From assembly GCF_020510705.1 (NCBI RefSeq), contig NZ_CP075184.1, positions 682,001 through 746,000 on the forward strand: a stretch of 64,000 nt of DNA, in the 5' to 3' direction. The notes under the pieces are model-generated. The model had not been told where the DNA came from. It saw only the letters and a list, made by a program, of their open reading frames with translations, and ran no database searches. Positions 22,886-31,190 of this stretch are shown here, piece after piece. Made by a program: the position numbers and the translations under genes. The stretch's first letter is position 1. Each line of letters begins with the position of its first letter. The DNA is from Acidovorax radicis. Its GTDB lineage: Bacteria; Pseudomonadota; Gammaproteobacteria; Burkholderiales; Burkholderiaceae_C.

Positions 22886-23998
22886 TCAGGCTTTCAGCAC
22901 CCCGCGACGAATCTGGTCGCGCTCCAGCGATTCGAACAGCGCCTTGAAGTTGCCTTCGCCGAAGCCGTCGCGGTAGTCGCCCTTGCGCTGGATGAACTCG
23001 AAAAACACCGGTCCCAGCAGGGGCGTGGAGAAGATTTGCAACAGCAGGCGCGGCGTGCCGTCGGCCGTAGAACCGTCCAGCAGGATGCCACGCGCCTGCA
23101 ACTCGGACACGGGCTGGCCGTGGCCGGGCAGGCGGGTGTCCAGCATTTCGTAATACACGTCGTTGGGGGCCGTGGCCAGGGGCACACCGGCCATGCCGAG
23201 CTTGTCCACCACTTCGGTGAGGTTGTCGCAGATCAGCGCGATGTGCTGGATGCCTTCGCCGTTGAACTGCATCAGAAACTCTTCGATCTGGCCGCCGCCC
23301 TGCTTGGATTCTTCGTTCAGCGGGATGCGGATCTTGCCGTCGGGCGCGGTCATGGCCTTGGAGGTCAGGCCCGTGTATTCGCCCTGGATGTCGAAGTAGC
23401 GGATCTCGCGGAAGTTGAACAGCTTCTCGTAGAAGTTGGCCCAAAAGCCCATGCGGCCCCGGTACACGTTGTGCGTGAGGTGGTCGATTTCATTGAGGCC
23501 ATGGCCCACGGGGCGGCGGTCTACGCCGTCGATGAACTCGAAGTCGATGTCGTAGATCGACTTGCCGTCTTCAAAACGGTCGATCAGGTACAGCGGCGCG
23601 CCACCAATGCCCTTGATGGCGGGCAGGCGCAGCTCCATGGGGCCGGTGGGGATCTCGATGGGCTGGGCACCCAGCTCCAGCGCACGGTTGTAGGCCTTGT
23701 GCGCGTCTTTCACGCGGAAGGCGAGGCCGCAGGCCGAGGGGCCGTGCTCGGCGCCGAAGTAGGCGGCCTGGCTGTGGGGTTCGCGGTTGAGAATGAAGTT
23801 GATGCTGTTCTGGCGGTAGAGCACCACGTCCTTGGACCGGTGCTTGGCCACCAGCGTGAAGCCCAGCTTTTCAAACACCGCCTCCAGCACGCCCGGCGTG
23901 GGCGAGGTGAATTCGACGAATTCGAAGCCTGTCAGGCCCATGGGGTTGTCCCAGGCCTCCAGTTGGGCGGCGGTGGGCTGCGGCAGGGGGGCGTTCAT
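22886..23998 (-). CDS. hppD: 4-hydroxyphenylpyruvate dioxygenase
   Basis: This gene encodes a 370-residue non-heme iron enzyme that makes homogentisate from 4-hydroxyphenylpyruvate. Iron ligands are visible as His in [13 protein letters not shown], His in [12 protein letters not shown] and Glu in [12 protein letters not shown]; the C-terminal gate helix is [20 protein letters not shown]. The ATG at 23998 was taken because it follows a GGAGAC-type ribosome binding site and precedes the family N terminus; the frame is open up to 24055. It works downstream of phhA once tyrosine is transaminated. A palindrome at 24066-24092 lies in its upstream region. Confidence 0.95.
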   Translation of the reverse strand: MNAPLPQPTAAQLEAWDNPMGLTGFEFVEFTSPTPGVLEAVFEKLGFTLVAKHRSKDVVLYRQNSINFILNREPHSQAAYFGAEHGPSACGLAFRVKDAHKAYNRALELGAQPIEIPTGPMELRLPAIKGIGGAPLYLIDRFEDGKSIYDIDFEFIDGVDRRPVGHGLNEIDHLTHNVYRGRMGFWANFYEKLFNFREIRYFDIQGEYTGLTSKAMTAPDGKIRIPLNEESKQGGGQIEEFLMQFNGEGIQHIALICDNLTEVVDKLGMAGVPLATAPNDVYYEMLDTRLPGHGQPVSELQARGILLDGSTADGTPRLLLQIFSTPLLGPVFFEFIQRKGDYRDGFGEGNFKALFESLERDQIRRGVLKA

Positions 23999-24065
23999 GG
24001 TTGTCTCCGGCATTCGTTGATGAATGTCATGGACTGTAGGTGCGGCATGCCTCATGTTTCTGGCG

Positions 24066-24092
24066 AAATCAAGACCCTATCGGGCTTGATTT
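24066..24092. promoter_or_regulatory. Palindrome upstream of hppD, possible operator
   Basis: AAATCAAG (24066-24073) and CTTGATTT (24085-24092) form an 8-bp perfect inverted repeat with CCC/GGG pairing inside. It sits 68 bp before the hppD ATG, where a regulator of tyrosine catabolism could bind. It could also be the end of the foldase transcript region, but there is no T-tract. Confidence 0.45.
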
Positions 24093-24181
24093 GCAGGAAT
24101 CTTGTGAATGATCAAATAAGGGCGCAGGACGACCGCGCCCATAAGAGCTTTGTCGCCCGGCATTTGCGCTGGGCGCTGGGT

Positions 24182-25219
24182 TCAGGAGCCAGACGCCGCG
24201 GGCTGCAGGCGGCGCAACGCCAGGGCCGCATCAATGCGCAACTGCTCTTCGGCCGAGAAAAGCTGCTGCCGAAGTTGTTGCAGCGCCGCCCCTTCGCCTT
24301 GCCGTGCCCGGGCCTCGCTGTATTGCGCCAGCCGCTGCTGCCAGTTCTGTTCTTCGCGGTCCAGTTGGGCCATGGCCTGGGCGGCCGGTTCGCCATATTG
24401 GGCGGCGCGCACGGTGTGGCGCGTGCGCTCGTCGGTGTTTTGTGCGTTGAAGCTGGCCGTCTGTTCTGCGGCCGCCATGTGTGCCGTGGCGGCATTGCGC
24501 TCGGCGCGGCGCTGTGGCGATAGCTCTGCTTCGGCGTCCTGCAGTGCCTGCGTGCGTTGCTCGGCCGACAACTGGGTGTTGCGTGTGACCTCCAGGCGCG
24601 CGAGCGTGTAGCGGTCCAGCTCTGCCTCACGGGCAAAGAGGGCGTCGTATTCGGCGTCGTCAAAAAACTGTGAGCGCACCTTCTGGCGAGCCTCCAGGGC
24701 GTTGCGCAGTGCGCTGGGGTCGTTCAGGTCTTGAGGCGCGTGCAGACCTGCGAGTGCCACGCGATAGTCCACATAACGCTCGGCCAGGGCCAGTGCCCGC
24801 GTGACCAGGTCGGGCGCAAAGTGCTGCCCCACTAGCTGGGCAAGCCGTTGTTTGAGTGCCTGGGGGTCGGCCACATCGCCGGCTTCCATCAGCATGGCTT
24901 CCAGTCGGTCGCGCAGGCCTTCGGTCAGCAGCGGGTCGGCTGAGCTGCCCGATGCTGGCGACTGCGCCGGGTGGGGTGACGTGCCGAGCCGGTTGGCATC
25001 GCTCGCAGCGATGGACGCGCCTACGGCCCCGCCAAGCATCGCGGTGGCCTGCGGTTTCTGGGCGGGGGTGTGCGCGCCCGGCTGCACGGTGAATGCGCCC
25101 AGCCACCAGGCCACGGCGGCTGCCGCAATGCCTGCGGCTATGGCGGCCAGCCCCAAAAAGTGGATGCGTGCGCGGGCTTGTGCCGTCTCCGGGGGGCCTT
25201 GGTGGCGGACGCTTTGCAC
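24182..25219 (-). CDS. lifO: Lipase secretion chaperone (foldase)
   Basis: This gene encodes a 345-residue steric chaperone anchored in the inner membrane. One N-terminal membrane segment (FLGLAAIAAGIAAAAVAWWL, residues 21-40) is followed by a variable Ala/Pro linker and a long helical domain with DPQALKQRLAQLVGQHF, ALALAERYVDYRVALAGL and LRDRLEAMLMEAGD. The helical size and order fit Lif proteins of Burkholderia and Pseudomonas. The position of the canonical RxxFDY motif reads RDRLEA here, so the motif is degenerate. It starts with GTG 3 nt after the lipase stop, which supports the pairing. Confidence 0.85.
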   Translation of the reverse strand: MQSVRHQGPPETAQARARIHFLGLAAIAAGIAAAAVAWWLGAFTVQPGAHTPAQKPQATAMLGGAVGASIAASDANRLGTSPHPAQSPASGSSADPLLTEGLRDRLEAMLMEAGDVADPQALKQRLAQLVGQHFAPDLVTRALALAERYVDYRVALAGLHAPQDLNDPSALRNALEARQKVRSQFFDDAEYDALFAREAELDRYTLARLEVTRNTQLSAEQRTQALQDAEAELSPQRRAERNAATAHMAAAEQTASFNAQNTDERTRHTVRAAQYGEPAAQAMAQLDREEQNWQQRLAQYSEARARQGEGAALQQLRQQLFSAEEQLRIDAALALRRLQPAASGS

Positions 25220-25222
25220 GGT

Positions 25223-26161
25223 TTAAACGCCCATCAGCTTGAGGCGATTGGCGTGCTGGCGGTACAGCGTGACGGGATCGGTTGAAAACCAGTCGCGCAG
25301 GCCGAGCAATTGGTTGACTTCGTCGAGGTGGTTTTGCCGGTAGTCGCCCAGGTGTTTGCCCAGGCGCGACGAGCAGGCGGCCACCAGGCCATCGTTGGCT
25401 TCGCCAAAGACCAGGCCCAGTACGCTGAGCAGGCCGTCGCTGGCGTCCAGCACATTGGTCAGCGGCTGTGTGCCCGTCCACGAGTAGTAGCGCACGCCGT
25501 TCACCAGCTCGGCGCCGCTGCCGCAATGGCTGGGCAGCGCCTGCGGAAAGCGGCGGTTGAAGTCGGCGAGACCTGCGGTGGTGAGCGCGTCAAGCGCGGC
25601 CGTGGGCATCTGGGGCAGGCTTGTGCCTCCCGACACCAGGTTGATGAGCCCCACCAGGGCCTTGGCGGCGCTGTTGGCCACGGCCTCGGACACCGAGCCC
25701 TTCGGCGCAACCCTTCGCAGAATGTCGGCCACGCGAGAGCCTTTGTTCACGCCGCCAATGGAGGTGACCGACGCCACGAGTTGTGGCGCCACGCCCGCGA
25801 CATAGCGGGTGGTGGGGCCGCCGTGGGAGTGGCCAATCAGATTGACCTTGTCGGCGCCCGCCATCGCCATGATGGTTTTGACCTGCGCAAGCAACTGCTC
25901 ACCGCGCACCTCGGTGCTGTTGGCGGCAGAAACCTGCGCCACATACACCCGCGCGCCGCCCTGGCGCAGCGCGTCGGGGATTCCATAGAAGTAATCAACG
26001 CCCAGGGCGGAATCAAAGCCAAAAAGCCCGTGCACCAGCACGATGGGATAACGGGTCTGGGTGTAGCCGCTTTGCGCATGCGCCCCTGCGCCGATGAGCA
26101 GCAGCCCCGCCGTGGCTGCGAGCACCAGTGGCCGCAAAAGGCGGCTGAAAAATCCGGTCAT
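25223..26161 (-). CDS. Secreted triacylglycerol lipase (foldase-dependent)
   Basis: This gene encodes a 312-residue lipase of bacterial subfamily I.1/I.2. A signal peptide (residues 1-29, ending AHA before Q30) is followed by YPIVLVHGLFGFDS (oxyanion loop) and the nucleophile elbow GHSHGG (S112). Further C-terminal are EANDGLVAACSSRLGKHLG with the likely catalytic Asp, and QNHLDEVNQLLG with the catalytic His and a calcium-site neighbour. The foldase is encoded 3 nt downstream. Such lipases fold in the periplasm and cross the outer membrane by type II secretion, for which genes lie at 53046-64000. Confidence 0.93.
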   Translation of the reverse strand: MTGFFSRLLRPLVLAATAGLLLIGAGAHAQSGYTQTRYPIVLVHGLFGFDSALGVDYFYGIPDALRQGGARVYVAQVSAANSTEVRGEQLLAQVKTIMAMAGADKVNLIGHSHGGPTTRYVAGVAPQLVASVTSIGGVNKGSRVADILRRVAPKGSVSEAVANSAAKALVGLINLVSGGTSLPQMPTAALDALTTAGLADFNRRFPQALPSHCGSGAELVNGVRYYSWTGTQPLTNVLDASDGLLSVLGLVFGEANDGLVAACSSRLGKHLGDYRQNHLDEVNQLLGLRDWFSTDPVTLYRQHANRLKLMGV

Positions 26162-26195
26162 GTGTTTGTCTCCGTTGATTGATTTTTTATATGCA

Positions 26196-26221
26196 CAAAA
26201 ACGAACGACCGTGCGTTTTTG
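26196..26221. promoter_or_regulatory. Inverted repeat in lipase/regulator intergenic region
   Basis: CAAAAACG (26196-26203) and CGTTTTTG (26214-26221) are separated by 10 nt. It lies between the divergent lipase and Lrp/AsnC genes, so it may bind that regulator. Function is not shown by sequence. Confidence 0.4.
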
Positions 26222-26325
26222 CGGAATCAATTTTTGTGTTTCACCCACACAGTCACTATCGGGACATACCCGCAACCGCAAAAAGATTCGGCGGGAACCG
26301 TGTCGCGTTCGTAAAATCCTGCGTC

Positions 26326-26808
26326 ATGACTGGTTTCAACGCACTCGACAAGCTGGACAGGGCCATCCTGCGCCGTCTCCAAGACAACGGCAGAGAAACC
26401 TATGACGTCATCGGCGAGCAGGTGGGACTGTCGCCCAGCGCCGTGCTGCGCCGCGTCAAGCGCCTGGAAGACAGCGGCGTCATTGATCGCTATGTGGCCT
26501 TGGTGCCGCCCGAGGCTGTGGGTTTGGGGCTCACGGCCTACCTCAATGTGCGGCTCGAAAAACACACCGAAAGCCACAAGCGCAACCCCATGGACCTGTT
26601 TCGCGCCAGCGTGCAGACCTGGCCCGAGGTGGTGGAGTGCGCATCGCTCACCGGCGAGATGGACTATCTGCTGCGCGTGGTGGTGGCCGACATGGCGCAC
26701 TACAGCCGCTTCATCATGGACACGCTGCTCAAGCACCCCAGCGTGCAGGACTGCAAGACCAGTTTTGTGCTCGACCGCGTGAAGGCGACGACGGCCGTGC
26801 CGGTGTGA
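26326..26808 (+). CDS. Lrp/AsnC-family transcriptional regulator
   Basis: This gene encodes a 160-residue regulator. The N-terminal winged helix-turn-helix is LDKLDRAILRRLQDNGRETY with VGLSPSAVLRRVKRLEDSGV; the C-terminal RAM domain includes WPEVVECASLTGEMDYLLRV and is expected to bind an amino acid and form octamers. The ATG at 26326 was chosen because upstream in-frame codons lie in the intergenic region shared with the lipase promoter. It is divergent from the lipase. Ligand and targets are unknown; the nearby phhA/hppD genes are possible targets. Confidence 0.92.
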   Translation: MTGFNALDKLDRAILRRLQDNGRETYDVIGEQVGLSPSAVLRRVKRLEDSGVIDRYVALVPPEAVGLGLTAYLNVRLEKHTESHKRNPMDLFRASVQTWPEVVECASLTGEMDYLLRVVVADMAHYSRFIMDTLLKHPSVQDCKTSFVLDRVKATTAVPV

Positions 26809-26831
26809 GCGGGCCTGATCCCTGCAACGGC

Positions 26832-26852
26832 CTGAGATCGTGAACACGTTCT
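26832..26852 (+). repeat. 21-bp sequence shared with 9786-9806 (inverted)
   Basis: Starts CTGAGATCGTG and ends AACACGTTCT, identical over 21 bases to the minus strand at 9806-9786. It is 24 nt after the stop of the Lrp/AsnC gene. Both copies directly follow the 3' end of a gene. Confidence 0.75.
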
Positions 26853-27000
26853 AAACGCGCCAGCGGCGCAGGGTGTTGCCGCTTTGGGCGGACCGCTATA
26901 CGCTTGCGCCATGGCAACCCTTGGGGCGGCCTTGGAGTGGGGGCGCCATAGCGCATCGCCAGTCATCCGGGCGACAGGGTATTCGTTTTTGTGGCTTGTG

Positions 27001-27060
27001 TTGCTATTTTTTGTATAGCTGCTTGTGCTCATGAATAAAGCGTTACAGCCTCTTTGTTAC
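27001..27060 (+). repeat. Dispersed palindromic repeat, copy I
   Basis: Reads TTGCTATTTTTTGTATAGCT, GCTTGTGCTC, ATGAAT, AAAGCGTTA, CAGCCTCTTTGTT. The centre is worn but the flank order TATAGCTGCTTG ... AGCG.TACAGCC matches other copies. Confidence 0.65.
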
Positions 27061-27145
27061 TGTGTTTTGGGGTGGCGCCACTATTTTGTTGCGGTGCAGC
27101 AAATTTCACTGGAAATGATCAGGGAAAACCCTTACATTAATTGCC

Positions 27146-27889
27146 ATGATCGCAACCAAAGACTGGCTCAAGGCATCCTGGGACGCAGGGCGGGACATCC
27201 TGCGCCCGGTGACGGCGCGTCCCTCCATGCCGTCTGCTGATGGCCACCAGCCTATCCATCTGCCTGTAATGGTTCCTATCCGGGCGCTGGGCCCTACCTA
27301 CCGCGAGCGAATCACTCAGCACCTGCTGCAGTTGGAGCCTGCCGACCGTTACCTTCGGTTTGGCTACGCGGCCAATGACGAGCAGATCCGCCGCTATGCC
27401 GAGCAGTTGAACTTTGACCGCGACGAAATTTTTGGCATCTACAACCGTCGCCTTGAGCTGATTGCGATGGCGCATCTGGCTTTCTCCGAGCACCCCGATC
27501 ACAAACACTGTGCAGAGTTTGGCGTGTCGGTGCTCAAGCAGGCCCGGGGCCGAGGCTTTGGCGCGCGGCTGTTCGAGCGTGCCGTGATGCACGCCCGCAA
27601 CGAAGGTGTGAGCATGGTGTTCATCCATGCACTGTCTGAAAACACGGCCATGCTCAAGATTGCGCGCAATGCGGGCGCCACCGTGCGCCGCGACGGCTCT
27701 GAATCCGAGGCTTACCTGCAGATTGAGCCCGCGAGCCTGGACACCCGCATGGCAGAAATCGTCGAACAGCAGTTTGCCGAAGTGGATTACCAGATCAAGA
27801 AGCAGGCCAAGCAGTTCTGGGACTTTCTGGCCAACGTGCAGGAAGTGCGCAGCGGCGTTCAGCACGCGCGCCACCAGTCGGCCGAGTGA
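27146..27889 (+). CDS. GNAT-family N-acetyltransferase
   Basis: This gene encodes a 247-residue protein with a GNAT domain at about residues 45-190. The acetyl-CoA loop is VLKQARGRGFGARLFERAV (Q/R-x-x-G-x-G/A pattern), preceded by the strand LIAMAHLAF and followed by FIHALSENTAMLKIARNAG. The C-terminal 60 residues (AEIVEQQFAEVDYQIKKQAK) are helical and outside the fold. The substrate cannot be inferred. It is transcribed towards corC-lnt, which begins 95 bp downstream. Confidence 0.9.
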   Translation: MIATKDWLKASWDAGRDILRPVTARPSMPSADGHQPIHLPVMVPIRALGPTYRERITQHLLQLEPADRYLRFGYAANDEQIRRYAEQLNFDRDEIFGIYNRRLELIAMAHLAFSEHPDHKHCAEFGVSVLKQARGRGFGARLFERAVMHARNEGVSMVFIHALSENTAMLKIARNAGATVRRDGSESEAYLQIEPASLDTRMAEIVEQQFAEVDYQIKKQAKQFWDFLANVQEVRSGVQHARHQSAE

Positions 27890-27984
27890 GCTGGCGAAGC
27901 CGTGACGCCGGTGGTGGCTGGCGTTCACGACAATCCGCTATCCTAGGGGCCTGATTCACTACCGCACGTCCTGCACTCCAGACA

Positions 27985-28869
27985 GTGTCTGACCCGCACC
28001 CCGCGCACCCCGGGCGACCGCCCGAGAGGGAGGACAAGCGCACCTTCCTGCAAAAAGTGGCCGAGTTCATCCATCCGGGGCCCGATTCCCGGGAAGAGCT
28101 CATCGAAACCCTGGCCGAAGCCGAAGACAACGAAGTCATTGGCGCGGACTCGCGCGTGATGCTGGAGCGCGTGATTCGCATGGCGGACATGACGGCGCGC
28201 GACGTGATGGTGGCTGCCCCGCGCATGGATCTCATCAACATCGATGCGCCGTTTGACGAGCTGATGAACATGGTCATCCACACCGCGCATTCGCGGTTCC
28301 CGGTGTACCACGGTGAGCGCGAGAACATCATCGGCATCCTGATGGCCAAGGATCTGCTCAAGCTGCAGCGATCTCCCACGCTGAATGTCCGCGCTTTGTT
28401 GCGGCCGACGGTTTTTGTGCCGGAGAGCAAGGGGCTCAACGACCTGTTGCGCGAATTCCGCGGCAACCGCAATCACCTGGCCATCGTCATCGACGAGTTT
28501 GGCCGTGTGGCGGGCCTTGTCACCATTGAGGACGTGCTCGAAGAAATTGTGGGCGAGATCGAGGACGAGTTCGATATCCCCGAAGACGACGGCGATATCT
28601 TCGGCCTGGCTGATCGCACCTACCGCGTGAGCGGAGACACCCTGATCGAACGCGTTGCCGAAGCGTTTGGAGTCACTATCACCGGCAGCGATCCGGGCGA
28701 GCACTTTGACACCATCGGTGGGCTTATCGCCCACGAGATCGGCCATATGCCCAAACGCGGCGAGCTTCTGGAGCTTGCGGGCCTTCAATTTGTCGTGCTG
28801 CACACCAAGGGTGGCGCGGTGCGCTGGTTCAAGGTCTCCAGGGTCGAAGAAACCGACGCTGCCGGTTGA
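27985..28869 (+). CDS. CorC/HlyC-family protein with CBS domains
   Basis: This gene encodes a 294-residue cytoplasmic protein. Two CBS domains lie at about residues 70-190 (VMVAAPRMDLINIDAPFDEL, MNMVIHTAHSRFPVYHGERE, LVTIEDVLEEIVGEIEDEFD) and a CorC_HlyC C-terminal domain follows (YRVSGDTLIERVAEAFG). The family is linked to magnesium or cobalt efflux and membrane homeostasis. Translation appears to start with GTG at 27985, as no ATG precedes the conserved KRTFLQKVAEFI. Its stop overlaps the lnt start by one base, the common ybeX-lnt order. Confidence 0.9.
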   Translation: MSDPHPAHPGRPPEREDKRTFLQKVAEFIHPGPDSREELIETLAEAEDNEVIGADSRVMLERVIRMADMTARDVMVAAPRMDLINIDAPFDELMNMVIHTAHSRFPVYHGERENIIGILMAKDLLKLQRSPTLNVRALLRPTVFVPESKGLNDLLREFRGNRNHLAIVIDEFGRVAGLVTIEDVLEEIVGEIEDEFDIPEDDGDIFGLADRTYRVSGDTLIERVAEAFGVTITGSDPGEHFDTIGGLIAHEIGHMPKRGELLELAGLQFVVLHTKGGAVRWFKVSRVEETDAAG

Positions 28870-30491
28870 TGTTGCGCGCCCATCCGGCAGCGGGACGGTC
28901 GCTGGTGACACAAATCCCTGTGGCCTTGGTGGCGGGCCTGGCGCAAGCGGCTTCGCTGGCCTGGCCCGGAAGTGGCCATGCGCTGTGGTGGCTGCAACTG
29001 GCATCGTTAGCGGTGCTGGCCTGGCTGGTGCGCCCGGCGGCCTCGAGCCCCTCGGTTTCATGGGGGCGCGGCGCCTGGATAGGCGGCATGTTTGCCACCG
29101 CATGGCTGTCTGGCACGTTCTGGTGGCTTTTCATTTCCATGTACCAGTATGGCGGCCTCGCAGCGCCGCTGGCGGCAGCTGCCGTACTGGGGCTGGCTGC
29201 ATTTCTTGCCACCTATTACGCAGCGGCTGTAGCGTTGTTTTGCCGTCTGGCGCCCGTTGGTAAAGCGCGAAGTGCTCTTCTTTTCGGAGCGCTCTGGCTC
29301 TTGGCGGAATTGGCGCGTGGTGTGTGGTGGACGGGTTTTCCTTGGGGCGCTGGCGGCTACGCGCATGTGGATGGTCCGCTGGCCGTTCTTGCGCGCTACG
29401 TGGGGGTGTATGGCATCAGCGCGGTAGCGGCCATGCTGGTGATGTTGGCCGTGCAGGTGCGCCGTGACGACCTGCGCAGCGCTCGCCTGTGGGGCCTTTT
29501 GTTGGCCGTCGGGGTGGCGCTTGCCGCCGCCACGATGGATCGGTTTTGCGCAGTGGATATGTGCCACACGCCAGTGCAACCCCCGGCGCCTGCCCTGAGC
29601 CTTGAGTTGCTTCAGGGCAACATCGCGCAGGATGAAAAGTTCCAGTCGGGCAGCGGCGTGCCGGTGGCGCTGGCGTGGTACGCGCAGGCCCTGCGGGATG
29701 CGCGCGCCGACCTCGTGGTGGCGCCAGAGACCGCGATCCCGCTGTTGCCCCAGCAACTTATCCCTGGTTACCTTGACGGCATTGAGCAGCGCTATGCCCA
29801 CGGCCAACAAGCGGCGTTGCTGGGTATACCGCTCGGAGACGAGACACTGGGCTACACCAACTCGGCGGTGGGTTTCAGCCCCGCCACCGTGAACGAGCCC
29901 TATCGGTATGACAAACACCACCTGGTGCCGTTCGGCGAGTTCATCCCGCCGTTTTTCAGGTGGTTTACCGAGATGATGAATATTCCGCTGGGCGATTTCA
30001 ACCGCGGCGCGGTTGGCCAGCCCTCGTTGGTCTGGGCGGGCCAGCGCGTGGCTCCCAATATCTGCTACGAAGACCTTTTTGGCGAAGAGCTGGGCGCGCG
30101 GTTTCGGGACCCGGCTAAAGCCCCCACGGTGTTTGTCAACCTGAGCAATATCGGCTGGTTTGGCGACACCGTGGCGATTGACCAGCATTTGCAGATCAGC
30201 CGCATGCGGGCGCTGGAGTTCGAGCGGCCCATGGTGCGGGCCACCAACACGGGGGCCACCGCCATCATCGATCACCGCGGCGTGGTGACCCACCAACTGG
30301 CGCGCTACACCCGTGGGGTGTTGCGAGGCGAGGTGCAGGGCCGGGGGCTGGACGCCCAAAGTGGCTGGGCAATCACCCCTTACGCGTGGTGGGTTTCTCG
30401 CTGGGGGCTGGGGCCGCTCTGGGGTTTTGGTGGCTTGGCGCTGGTGTGGGCACTGGTGGCAATCCGCTTGCGGGCGGCGCGTGGCAATTGA
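28869..30491 (+). CDS. lnt: Apolipoprotein N-acyltransferase
   Basis: This gene encodes a 540-residue inner-membrane enzyme that adds the third acyl chain to lipoproteins. Several N-terminal membrane segments (residues about 15-215) precede a periplasmic nitrilase domain. The catalytic Glu is in VVAPETAIPLLP, the Lys region is KHHLVPFGEFIP and the nucleophile Cys is in NICYEDLFGEE; NISNIGWFGDT-like NLSNIGWFGDTV and ALEFERPMVRATNTG follow. The ATG at 28869 was chosen over the TTG at 28866 because it forms TGATG with the corC stop. Confidence 0.95.
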   Translation: MLRAHPAAGRSLVTQIPVALVAGLAQAASLAWPGSGHALWWLQLASLAVLAWLVRPAASSPSVSWGRGAWIGGMFATAWLSGTFWWLFISMYQYGGLAAPLAAAAVLGLAAFLATYYAAAVALFCRLAPVGKARSALLFGALWLLAELARGVWWTGFPWGAGGYAHVDGPLAVLARYVGVYGISAVAAMLVMLAVQVRRDDLRSARLWGLLLAVGVALAAATMDRFCAVDMCHTPVQPPAPALSLELLQGNIAQDEKFQSGSGVPVALAWYAQALRDARADLVVAPETAIPLLPQQLIPGYLDGIEQRYAHGQQAALLGIPLGDETLGYTNSAVGFSPATVNEPYRYDKHHLVPFGEFIPPFFRWFTEMMNIPLGDFNRGAVGQPSLVWAGQRVAPNICYEDLFGEELGARFRDPAKAPTVFVNLSNIGWFGDTVAIDQHLQISRMRALEFERPMVRATNTGATAIIDHRGVVTHQLARYTRGVLRGEVQGRGLDAQSGWAITPYAWWVSRWGLGPLWGFGGLALVWALVAIRLRAARGN

Positions 30492-30650
30492 TCCACGTCA
30501 GGTGTTTTGGCGGCGGTCGCGCGGGCTTGGCGGCCAAAACCGGATGGTGTCATCCTATGCCTTGATAATAGAGGGTCGCACGCGGGGGCTTGTGTTGCGT
30601 ATAACGATGGTTTGAAGCGGTGCAACCGCTGTTCTGGAGCACGACTGAAA

Positions 30651-31190
30651 ATGGCAGATTCCTTTTCCTACGAACAACTGATCGCCTCGGGCGAGGGCCG
30701 GCTGTTCGGCGCTGACAGCGGGCGTCTGCCGCTGCCACCCATGCTGATGTTCGATCGCATCACGCACATCGACAGCGATGGGGGCGCACACGGGCTAGGA
30801 AAAATCCGCGCAGAGCTGGACATCAAACCCGATTTGTGGTTTTTTGCCTGCCACTTCCAGGGTGACCCGGTCATGCCCGGTTGCCTGGGGCTCGACGCCA
30901 TGTGGCAGCTCATCGGTTTTTACCTGACCTGGCTGCAACTGCCGGGCAAGGGCCGAGCGCTGGGCGCCGGCGAGGTCAAGTTCACTGGTGAAGTGGGGCC
31001 TGACGTGAAATTGGTCACTTACGAAATCGACATCAAGCGTGTCATCAAGCGCAAGCTGGTCATGGCCATTGGCGATGCCCGCCTGCTGGCCGATGGCAAG
31101 GAAATTTATGTGGCCAACGACCTGCGGGTGGGCCTCTTCAAACGCGACGACGCAACGGTCGGAGCACCCACGGAGGGAGCCTCGGCATGA
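30651..31190 (+). CDS. fabA: 3-hydroxydecanoyl-ACP dehydratase/isomerase FabA
   Basis: This gene encodes a 179-residue hot-dog-fold enzyme that introduces the cis double bond in anaerobic unsaturated fatty acid synthesis. Active-site residues are H68 in [16 protein letters not shown] and D82 in [21 protein letters not shown] and [20 protein letters not shown] are family-typical. The ATG at 30651 begins the conserved N terminus; an in-frame extension back to 30507 has no support. Its stop overlaps the fabB start by 4 bp. Confidence 0.95.
   Translation: MADSFSYEQLIASGEGRLFGADSGRLPLPPMLMFDRITHIDSDGGAHGLGKIRAELDIKPDLWFFACHFQGDPVMPGCLGLDAMWQLIGFYLTWLQLPGKGRALGAGEVKFTGEVGPDVKLVTYEIDIKRVIKRKLVMAIGDARLLADGKEIYVANDLRVGLFKRDDATVGAPTEGASA

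Larger units (their letters stand above)
26809..27145. other. Intergenic stretch with two repeats
   Basis: No gene is seen. It contains the 21-bp shared sequence at 26832-26852 and dispersed repeat copy I at 27001-27060. The right end must hold the promoter of the acetyltransferase gene. Confidence 0.6.

Noticed and set aside
22862..24523. A 553-codon open frame on the plus strand opposite hppD
   Set aside because: It is His/Val/Gly-rich antisense translation of the strongly recognised hppD and foldase genes.
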